Of a stretch of 56,658 nt of DNA, positions 1 to 5,922 are shown one piece after another. The stretch is from contig NZ_HE978531.1 in assembly GCF_000311745.1 (NCBI RefSeq), positions 237,758 through 294,415 on the forward strand. Reading direction: 5' to 3'. Positions within the stretch are counted from its first letter, which is position 1; each line of letters begins with the position of its first letter. A program made the translations under genes and the position numbers. A model generated the notes under the pieces. The model had not been told where the DNA came from and did no database searches. It worked only from the letters and a program-made list of their open reading frames with translations. This DNA is from Anaerococcus obesiensis ph10. Lineage in GTDB: Bacteria; Bacillota; Clostridia; Tissierellales; Peptoniphilaceae.

Positions 1-20
1 AATTCAATAATATAAATTTA

Positions 21-50
21 GGGCGGGTCTTTTAGACTTGCTCTTTTTTT
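21..50 (+). terminator. Intrinsic terminator of the gene left of the window
   Basis: A ten-pair stem (21-30 with 34-43, three of the pairs G-U) has a three-base loop and is followed by seven T. It ends transcription entering from the left and separates that unit from the lipoprotein gene. Confidence 0.65.
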
Positions 51-73
51 ATCTATTTTAGCTAGGAGTTTAT

Positions 74-1348
74 ATGAAAAATAAAAAAATATTTTTATTG
101 CTTTTGCTCATATTATCTATTAATTTTTCTTCTTGTTCATCAAGTAAAAATAATAAAAAAATGAGTGATAATAGTTCATCTTCAAATATAACTTCTAATT
201 TAAGTGAAAATAATAAGAAAGATAAGAAACCAACAGGAGAGGCTTATCTTGTTGGAGTTACACCTGATGATTATAATATGGATTATGATACATCTAGACT
301 TAAATCTTTAAATGAAAAGAAATCTAAATATTATCCTAAAGATGGTGTTAAGGGAATTTATATTAATGCTTATTCAATAAATAATCCAAAGTCCTTTAAG
401 AAAAATCTTGATTTGATTGATAGCACTAAGTTAAATACTGTTGTTATTGACATAAAGGATGATTGGGGAAATATTACTTGTGATTTTAAATCTGATAATA
501 AAGATATAAAATATGCTACTGATAAAGTTATTGATGCTGAAGATTTTATAAATAAAATGCATAAAAAAGGCATATATGTTATTGGTAGGATTACCACTTT
601 TAAGGATTCTGTTATTACCGAAAAACATCCTAATTGGGGATTTAGTTTGGGTGATGGTTCTTTGTGGACAAATGGACTTGATGAAGCTTTTATGAATCCT
701 TATTTGGATGAGGTAAGAAATTATAATTTGAAAATTGCTGAGCTTGCAGCAAATGTAGGTTTTGATGAAATTCAATTTGATTATGTTAGATTTGCAGAAG
801 GTTTTGAAACTTTTAATGATAAATTGGATTATTCAAAAGGAAAATGGGAAAAAATTCAAAAAAAAGATGAGGATAAGAGGGTTGATGCCATTACTAGCTT
901 TGTAAAAGAAGCAAGGGAGATGCTCCAAGCTTATGATACTCCTTGTGGAATTGATGTTTTTGGTTATTCAATGCAAGTTGGAAAAGCTGGTGGTATTGGA
1001 CAAGATTTTAAAGAAATATCTAATCAAGCTGATGTTATGAGTTCTATGATATACCCTTCTCATTGGGGACTTTATTCTTTTGATATAGAAAAACCTGATC
1101 TTGAACCTTATGAATTAGTTAAAAGATATTTAAAAGAAGAACAAGAAGAATTATCTAAGATTGAACACAAACCAAAATCAAGACCGTGGATTCAAGATTT
1201 TACTGCATCTTGGATTGGTAAAGGAAATTATATGGTTTATGATGCTAAAGCTGTTGAGGCTCAAATAAAAGCAATTTACGATAGTGGTCAAGATGAATTT
1301 TTAATTTGGAATTCAGCGTCTAAATATACTGAAGGTGTAAGTTACTAA
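74..1348 (+). CDS. Lipoprotein with a DUF4015-type putative glycoside hydrolase domain
   Basis: The first 22 residues form a lipoprotein signal peptide: KNKK, a leucine/isoleucine-rich core, then NFSSC with Cys21 as the likely lipidated residue. A Ser/Asn/Lys-rich linker runs to about residue 55. The rest resembles the DUF4015 (GHL-type) TIM-barrel family. Recognisable parts are the GVKGIYINAYS opening strand, TVVIDIKDDWG, YVIGRITTFKD, an NPYLDEVRNYN stretch, FDEIQFDYVRF, and a C-terminal RPWIQDFTASW. The protein should be anchored outside the membrane and may act on cell-wall or environmental glycans; the substrate is unknown. The start has a good RBS (AGGAG, 7 nt upstream). The membrane-protein gene follows after 13 bases, so the two are probably cotranscribed. 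Confidence 0.85.
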   Translation: MKNKKIFLLLLLILSINFSSCSSSKNNKKMSDNSSSSNITSNLSENNKKDKKPTGEAYLVGVTPDDYNMDYDTSRLKSLNEKKSKYYPKDGVKGIYINAYSINNPKSFKKNLDLIDSTKLNTVVIDIKDDWGNITCDFKSDNKDIKYATDKVIDAEDFINKMHKKGIYVIGRITTFKDSVITEKHPNWGFSLGDGSLWTNGLDEAFMNPYLDEVRNYNLKIAELAANVGFDEIQFDYVRFAEGFETFNDKLDYSKGKWEKIQKKDEDKRVDAITSFVKEAREMLQAYDTPCGIDVFGYSMQVGKAGGIGQDFKEISNQADVMSSMIYPSHWGLYSFDIEKPDLEPYELVKRYLKEEQEELSKIEHKPKSRPWIQDFTASWIGKGNYMVYDAKAVEAQIKAIYDSGQDEFLIWNSASKYTEGVSY

Positions 1349-1361
1349 AAAGTAGGATTTT

Positions 1362-1991
1362 ATGGGAAAAAAAATAAAAGATATAATAGACAAGGGCATA
1401 AAAATAATTGAAGTTTTAATTTGTTTGACTATTTTGCTTACTTTATTATTGTCTGTACCAAATTTAATTAGATATTCGATTGATATTGTACAAACTTTAC
1501 AATTAAGGCAAAATTATGAGCTATTAAATGAATTTTTGAAGTATGCCCTTCTTTTGGTAGTAGGTATTGAGCTAATAGAGATGATAATTACTAGATCTCA
1601 TGAAGCTATTTTAACTTTGATTTTGTTTGTAATTGCAAGAAAAATGCTTTTGTATTCTGTTGATTTAATTGATATTTTAATTGGATCTATATCAATTGGT
1701 CTTATTTTTGCTATTATTAAATTTGTTGTAAAAGATGATAAATTGATGGCGAAAATCGACAATACTTATTCTGCAGCAATGACTGTAAGGCAAATTAAAA
1801 AAGAATACAAATTAGATTTACCTCAAGATATGTCAAATACTTTGGGCGGTTTAGTTTATGAAATTGCAAAAATCGAAGGAATTGACGAGGTAAAAGAAAA
1901 CACAAGATTAATTTATGGCTCTTATAAATTTAAAATTATAAGCATGAAAGATGGAGTAATTGAAAGAATTAGAATTGAAGAATTGAAATAA
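1362..1991 (+). CDS. PsiE-like membrane protein with a CorC/HlyC-type C-terminal domain
   Basis: About four hydrophobic helices can be seen (roughly residues 14-37, 54-75, 82-100 and 101-122). The arrangement and length resemble PsiE-family membrane proteins. Residues about 135-209 look like a transporter-associated (CorC_HlyC-like) domain: LPQDMSNTLGGLVYEIAKIE, then a short beta-rich tail ending in IERIRIEEL. In other proteins this domain is cytosolic and follows CBS domains or transporters; here it follows a membrane region directly. Function is unknown; a sensory or ion-related membrane role is an inference. It is the second gene of a two-gene unit with the lipoprotein and ends in a strong terminator. 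Confidence 0.7.
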   Translation: MGKKIKDIIDKGIKIIEVLICLTILLTLLLSVPNLIRYSIDIVQTLQLRQNYELLNEFLKYALLLVVGIELIEMIITRSHEAILTLILFVIARKMLLYSVDLIDILIGSISIGLIFAIIKFVVKDDKLMAKIDNTYSAAMTVRQIKKEYKLDLPQDMSNTLGGLVYEIAKIEGIDEVKENTRLIYGSYKFKIISMKDGVIERIRIEELK

Positions 1992-2026
1992 AAAATCATT
2001 AGCCTGAATGTGGCTAATGATTTTTT
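1991..2026. terminator. Bidirectional terminator between convergent genes
   Basis: A near-perfect 14-pair stem (1991-2004 with 2012-2026) has a seven-base loop. It is flanked by A-rich sequence on the left and T-rich on the right, so it works in both directions. It lies between the convergent membrane-protein and AraC-family genes and overlaps the 3' ends of both. Confidence 0.85.
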
Positions 2027-2870
2027 AAATTCTGTGATTTTTTCTAAATTGTGATGGAGTTATACCAACTTTTTTTCTAAAAACTTGGTTAAAATAAGAT
2101 TGTGAATTGAAACCAACTATTGATGAAATTTCTTCCATTGAATGGTTCGTGCTTGTTAGTAAATTTTTAGTTACTTCTATTCTTTTTAAAATTAAATAAT
2201 CAATAGGTGTAACCCTGTATGATTGCTTAAATTCTGCAATCAAATGGAACTTATTCATAAAGGCCATTTTTGATAGGCTTTCTAGTTTTATATCTTCAGA
2301 ATAATTATTGTCGATGAAATTTTTAATATAATCAATTTGTTTATTTATTTTTATATCATTTGTTATTTCAAAATCATTTTTATATTTTCTAAGTAAGGAG
2401 ATAACAAATTCGCTAGCCTTGGCGTTTGCCATTGATTGGGCAAACATATCTCCAGAATTAAATTCATCGTGAATTGTATTAAAAGAATCTATAAAATAAT
2501 CCTTATTTTCTTCTATATTTTTAAATATGTATTTGTCTTCTTCTAAGCTTTCATCATTTTTGATATTTTTTACAAAAATACTATCAACACCAAAAGAAAT
2601 AAAAGTTAAATTTTCATTTTCATTTGAATAAATGCTATGACCAACATTTGAATTAATTATAAAAAAGTCGTCTTTGCTGGTATCGATAATCTTATCTTCA
2701 ATTGAAAATTTTCCCTTCCCATCTAAAATATAATAAAACTCAGTAAAGGGATGAAAATGAATCCTAGAGTTTATTTTATCAGAAGAAGAAAATTGTTTTG
2801 CATAGAGTACTTTTAGGTAAATACTTTGCACTGTTACACTTTCGTTTTCATTTTTATCTAAAATTTCCAT
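2025..2870 (-). CDS. AraC/XylS-family transcriptional regulator
   Basis: The N-terminal half (about residues 15-105) is a cupin-like effector-binding domain with the histidine-containing RIHFHPFTEFYYILDGKG stretch. The C-terminal ~100 residues form a double helix-turn-helix AraC domain: IKNFIDNNYSEDIKLESLS, then MNKFHLIAEFKQ and the diagnostic VGFNSQSYFNQVFRKKVG block. A sugar or small-molecule ligand is usual for such proteins, but none can be named here. It is divergent from the branching-enzyme-like gene across a 175-base spacer and may regulate it. The RBS is AAGGA upstream of ATG. Confidence 0.9.
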   Translation of the reverse strand: MEILDKNENESVTVQSIYLKVLYAKQFSSSDKINSRIHFHPFTEFYYILDGKGKFSIEDKIIDTSKDDFFIINSNVGHSIYSNENENLTFISFGVDSIFVKNIKNDESLEEDKYIFKNIEENKDYFIDSFNTIHDEFNSGDMFAQSMANAKASEFVISLLRKYKNDFEITNDIKINKQIDYIKNFIDNNYSEDIKLESLSKMAFMNKFHLIAEFKQSYRVTPIDYLILKRIEVTKNLLTSTNHSMEEISSIVGFNSQSYFNQVFRKKVGITPSQFRKNHRI

Positions 2871-2903
2871 AAATCTTGTCCTTTTTAATTTATTTATATA
2901 TAC

Positions 2904-2977
2904 ATTATACAGAAAAAAAGCCTTTTACTACAAGATAAATTTTGCTATAAGCTAAGAATTTAACTTTGTGATATAAT
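2904..2977. promoter_or_regulatory. Divergent promoter region between the AraC gene and the GlgB-like gene
   Basis: On the + strand there is an extended -10 (TGA followed by TATAAT, 2969-2977) about 68 bases before the GlgB-like start. On the - strand TATAAT is read at 2909-2904, about 34 bases before the AraC-gene start. No convincing -35 boxes are visible. An operator for the AraC protein could lie between the two, but I see no clear repeat. Confidence 0.5.
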
Positions 2978-3045
2978 ATATTAAATAAATCATTATTAAA
3001 AATATAATTAATAATGTGTGCAATAATATATAGAAAGGAAGAATA

Positions 3046-4686
3046 ATGGATACTAGAAAATATTTGGAAGGTAAGGGATACGATGGTTACAAATTTTTTG
3101 GAAATCATAAAAAGGCGAATAACTCATATATATTTAGAATCCTTGCCCCAAATGCAAAAAATGTTTATATAATAGGAGATTTTAACTCCTGGACAGAAGA
3201 AAAACTTAGAAAATATTCTACGGGTGTTTTTTCAAAAACTATTAAAAATGTTAAAGAATTTGATAAATATTTGTACGTAATAGAAAATGAAAATGGGAAA
3301 AAATTTTATAAATTAGATCCATACGCAAAATTAATTGATAAGGAAAATGAAAATTCAATCGTCTATGATAAATCTTACAAATTTTCTTACAAGTACAAAA
3401 ATAAAAATAATCTAAATATATACCAAATGAGTGCAAAAAATTTTGATAGGAAAATTTTTGAAGATGAAAAATATATGGATAAATTTATCCGATATTTAAA
3501 AGAAAATAATTTTTTCCATGTTGATTTTATGCCTATTTTTGCAAATAGATTTAAAGAAGATTTTTCTTACGGCTCAAGTTTTTATTTTTCTATAAATGAA
3601 AACTGTATTGAAATTGAAAAAATAAAATTATTTATAGATTTGTGCCATAAAAATAAGCTTGGAATTATTTTTGAAATTGATATAAGCAGTTTTGCTCCCT
3701 TTGGAAAATATTTAAATAAATTTGATGGCTCAAATATGTACAATTATGATTACGATGATATTTTGTATAATTATAGTGGATTAATAAACATAGATCCAAC
3801 AAAAAATCTAGCAAAATCTTTTATTTTATCATTTGTAACTTATTTGATTAAAGAATTTAATATTGACGCAATTGCAATTGCAAATTTAGAAAATCTTATA
3901 TTTTGGCAAGGGGATAAGTCAAGAGGATACAATGAAAATTGGCTAGGTTTTATAAGAAATATTAATGAATATATAAATGATTTAAATAAAATATCTATTG
4001 GTTTTTATAATTCAATTTGGAAAAACGACATAAAGGAAGATTTGGGATTTGATTTGATTTATGATAGAACTTTTGCAAAAATTATAAAAATCAACCAAAA
4101 AAATCCTTTTGAAAGAGCTAATTATTCTTATATAGTCAAAAATATTATAGAAAATGATTATAAGAATTATCTACTTGGATTTAATTATTTTGATAGCCTT
4201 AGTGAAGGGGCATCTCTTGCAATGAAAATGAATTCAAATGATAAAAAGTATGATCAATTAAAAACTTTGTTTTTATTAGTTTATACTTTGAATTCCAATA
4301 AAATGATTTTTTCATCAGATGAATTTGGCTCCTTAGAAACTTTTAATTTTGATAAGAAAATAAATATTTTCAAACAAAATGAAAGTGAAAAAGATTTTAA
4401 TGAATTTTATAAAAAATTGAGCGATTTTTATATAAGAAACAAAAATTTATACGAAAATGAATCAAAGACAAAAATTCTTGAAATAGAAGGATACTCTTTG
4501 TATGCATTTAAAAGAATATATAAAAACGAAGAATATCTGATAATAGTTAATTTGACAGATTTGGAATATAAAATAGATTTGCCAGAAAAAATAGAAAAAA
4601 TTTTAACAAGTTATAATGAAAATTATCACAGTAAAAATAAATTATATATACCAGCTTTTGGCTCAGGAATTTTTAAAATAAAATAA
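3046..4686 (+). CDS. GlgB-like GH13 protein lacking the catalytic residues (probable pseudoenzyme)
   Basis: The order of domains follows 1,4-alpha-glucan branching enzyme. A CBM48-like module lies at about residues 20-95 (VYIIGDFNSW at 40-49), followed by a GH13 barrel and a C-terminal beta domain to 546, shorter than usual GlgB (over 600). Landmarks of the barrel align well: FHVDFMPIF, LCHKNKLGIIFE, FNIDAIAIANLE and LGFNYFDSLSEG. The active site is gone. The nucleophile motif (normally GLRVDA) reads AIAIAN, so Arg and Asp are both Ala (277, 279). The acid/base motif AEES reads GFYN (319-322). The conserved His of region I is also absent. Only Asp383 of the third motif seems kept. The reading frame is intact, which argues for a retained, perhaps glucan-binding or regulatory, role. 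No other glycogen genes are adjacent. Confidence 0.75.
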   Translation: MDTRKYLEGKGYDGYKFFGNHKKANNSYIFRILAPNAKNVYIIGDFNSWTEEKLRKYSTGVFSKTIKNVKEFDKYLYVIENENGKKFYKLDPYAKLIDKENENSIVYDKSYKFSYKYKNKNNLNIYQMSAKNFDRKIFEDEKYMDKFIRYLKENNFFHVDFMPIFANRFKEDFSYGSSFYFSINENCIEIEKIKLFIDLCHKNKLGIIFEIDISSFAPFGKYLNKFDGSNMYNYDYDDILYNYSGLINIDPTKNLAKSFILSFVTYLIKEFNIDAIAIANLENLIFWQGDKSRGYNENWLGFIRNINEYINDLNKISIGFYNSIWKNDIKEDLGFDLIYDRTFAKIIKINQKNPFERANYSYIVKNIIENDYKNYLLGFNYFDSLSEGASLAMKMNSNDKKYDQLKTLFLLVYTLNSNKMIFSSDEFGSLETFNFDKKINIFKQNESEKDFNEFYKKLSDFYIRNKNLYENESKTKILEIEGYSLYAFKRIYKNEEYLIIVNLTDLEYKIDLPEKIEKILTSYNENYHSKNKLYIPAFGSGIFKIK

Positions 4687-4688
4687 AA

Positions 4689-4924
4689 AAGGGAGAATAT
4701 TTTTCCCTATAAGCGTAAACAAATCCTCAAGCACGAATATCTGACTCCAAAAATTGTTGATTTCTAAATTTTAAAATTCTAAAATCGCAAACTCGCTAAA
4801 GCTCAAACAGTGCGATTTTTGACGAATTTTTAAATTTGAAATCAAATCAATTTTTTCCGTATGATATTCTTAGCATGAGGATTTGTGTACTTTTGCAACA
4901 GTCTAAGGGAGAATATTTCTCCCT
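4689..4924. repeat. Palindromic dispersed repeat, copy 1, bracketed by a duplicated terminator hairpin
   Basis: The core at 4713-4904 is ~192 bp and about 95% identical by eye to 32158-32348. It is itself one long imperfect palindrome: the left arm (from 4718) pairs with the right arm (to 4886) down to a small loop around 4791-4810 closed by CGCA/TGCG. The outer ends read GTAAACAAATCCTCA and, inverted, GTACACAAATCCTCA. A terminator-like hairpin flanks the core on both sides in direct orientation (4689-4708 and 4905-4924, 19 of 20 bases the same). It lies between convergent genes. No protein is encoded. It is MITE-like: a non-autonomous element that probably moved using a transposase encoded elsewhere (inference). 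Confidence 0.8.
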
Positions 4925-4930
4925 TTCTTA
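4905..4930 (+). terminator. Terminator hairpin, right-hand duplicate at repeat copy 1
   Basis: A perfect eight-pair stem (AAGGGAGA with TCTCCCTT) is followed by T-rich sequence. It appears to be the original shared terminator of the GlgB-like gene and cbpB; the slightly decayed left duplicate is at 4689-4708. Confidence 0.6.
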
Positions 4931-5395
4931 TAATTTCTTAATTAATTTGTACTCATTTTCTAAATTATGAGCTATATTTGTAAATCTTTCCAAAATAGTT
5001 TTTCTTGTAATTATTCCAACAAAATATCCATTTCTATGAGTTATACATATAAAATTATTATTTATTATAAGTCTTAAAACATCTTCAAGATCAGAATCAT
5101 CAAATAATATTGGAACAATTTGGTCCATAACTTCGCTAACTTTTGTTTGTGTTAGTATATCTTCATTAAAAAATGTTACATCTTCTGATGAAATTACAAT
5201 TTTTGAAATAGAAATAAGCCCTCTAACTCTGTCATTTTCATCAAGAACAGGAATTGTTTGATAAGATCTATTTGATAAAACAATAATCGCATGTAAAAGT
5301 GTATCATTTTCTCTAACAACTGCAACTTCGCTAGCTGGAGTTATAATGTTTGCCGTAGGTTGATTAAATAATTTTTTTAGATTTTCTCCAATCAT
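4928..5395 (-). CDS. cbpB: CBS-domain protein CbpB/YkuL (putative c-di-AMP-binding)
   Basis: The 155-residue protein is a CBS-pair (Bateman) module. CBS1 is at about residues 14-75 (IITPASEVAVV, YQTIPVLDENDRVRGLIS) and CBS2 at about 82-145 (VSEVMDQIVPIL, FICITHRNGYFVGIITRK). Length and sequence match the CbpB/YkuL/DarB family, which in Listeria and Bacillus binds cyclic di-AMP and, when free of it, stimulates the (p)ppGpp synthetase Rel; that role here is by homology. The start at 5395 is chosen because AAGGAG stands just before it. A longer frame to 5467 would run into the SRP RNA terminator. The gene lies downstream of tRNA-Ser and SRP RNA on the same strand and may depend on readthrough. 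Confidence 0.85.
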   Translation of the reverse strand: MIGENLKKLFNQPTANIITPASEVAVVRENDTLLHAIIVLSNRSYQTIPVLDENDRVRGLISISKIVISSEDVTFFNEDILTQTKVSEVMDQIVPILFDDSDLEDVLRLIINNNFICITHRNGYFVGIITRKTILERFTNIAHNLENEYKLIKKL

Positions 5396-5410
5396 TTTTA
5401 CTCCTTCTTT

Positions 5411-5440
5411 AAAAAATAGCCTTTTGTCAAAACAAAAGGC
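5411..5440 (-). terminator. Intrinsic terminator after the SRP RNA
   Basis: A nine-pair perfect stem (5432-5440 with 5419-5427), a four-base loop and, on the - strand, TATTTTTT. It ends the tRNA-Ser/SRP RNA transcript just before the cbpB RBS. Confidence 0.8.
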
Positions 5441-5459
5441 ATTATAGAGTATATTATGT

Positions 5460-5725
5460 AAGCACACCCAAGCTCGTAAATTAAAATCTATACGTTACTC
5501 AAACAGCCAGCTCATGATAGGTGACCTTACGGCACATAAGAAGATCCACTTAATGCTGCTACGTTCCCGTCCTGACATGGTTCATAGTTTCCTATTGCGT
5601 AAGACCCATCAATCAACACCGCTTATTTAAGGCAGACTATATATTTTAAAATCCTAACTTGGGAATTCAATCCTGCTATAGCGGATTGCAGGTTACAAGG
5701 CACCGCTAACTCCCCATCTAGTGCA
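5460..5725 (-). ncRNA. ffs: Signal recognition particle RNA, large Gram-positive type
   Basis: On the - strand the conserved helix-8 core is clear: GTCAGGACGGGAACGTAGCA (GGAA tetraloop closed by ACG/CGT, then AGCAGCA), at about 5575-5554. The 5' part (5725-5640) carries the Alu-domain signature, TGGGGAGTTAGCGGTGCC and a downstream GCAATCCGCTATAGCAGGAT, as in Bacillus scRNA. A 3' GTGTGC can pair with the 5' GCAC. The RNA is about 266 nt; both ends are approximate. It binds Ffh and directs cotranslational membrane targeting. Its 5' end touches the tRNA 3' end, so tRNA processing probably releases it. The tRNA-Ser/SRP RNA/dnaX neighbourhood is also known in Bacillus, but here dnaX is divergent. 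Confidence 0.92.
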
Positions 5726-5816
5726 TGGCGGAGAGCAAGGGATTTGAACCCTTGATACACTATCAATGTATACACGATTTCCAATCGTGCTCCTTAAGCC
5801 ACTCGGACAGCTCTCC
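5726..5816 (-). tRNA. tRNA-Ser (GGA)
   Basis: Acceptor GGAGAGC pairs with CTCTCCG (one G-G mismatch-like end pair), followed by an encoded CCA. The anticodon stem-loop is CACGA-TTGGAAA-TCGTG, giving anticodon GGA for UCC/UCU serine codons. A long variable arm (ATACATTGATAGTGTAT) confirms the class II serine type, and the T arm is CAAGGGTTCAAATCCCTTG. It is cotranscribed with the SRP RNA. Confidence 0.97.
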
Positions 5817-5832
5817 ATGCTTACAGATTAAA

Positions 5833-5860
5833 ACTATACTTTAAAAATGAAAAATTTCAA
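5833..5860 (-). promoter_or_regulatory. Promoter of tRNA-Ser/SRP RNA
   Basis: On the - strand TTGAAA (5860-5855) and TATAGT (5838-5833) are separated by 16 bases and lie about 17 bases upstream of the tRNA. This is a good vegetative (sigma-A) promoter. Confidence 0.7.
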
Positions 5861-5893
5861 ATAAATTTAAAAATTAAAAAAATATTTTCACTA

Positions 5894-5902
5894 TGGTATA
5901 AT
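5894..5902 (+). promoter_or_regulatory. Extended -10 promoter of the dnaX operon
   Basis: TGGTATAAT lies 21 bases before the dnaX start; no good -35 box is visible. The identical nine bases occur before the aminopeptidase P, YloU and efp genes. Confidence 0.65.
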
Positions 5903-5922
5903 CTTTAGGGAAAGGAATTATT

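Noticed and set aside
4713-4904. CRISPR repeat or rRNA/tRNA remnant as explanation of the dispersed repeat
   Set aside because: Only one unit occurs per site, there are no spacers, and the sequence has no tRNA or rRNA features.
4713-4904. Assigning the repeat to a named insertion-sequence family by its ends
   Set aside because: The TTTTGCAACAGTCT end of copy 1 looks transposon-like, but copy 2 differs there and no transposase is in the window, so a family name would be a guess.
5396-5467. N-terminal extension of the cbpB frame to 5467
   Set aside because: It overlaps the SRP RNA terminator and 3' end, and a good RBS precedes the ATG at 5395.
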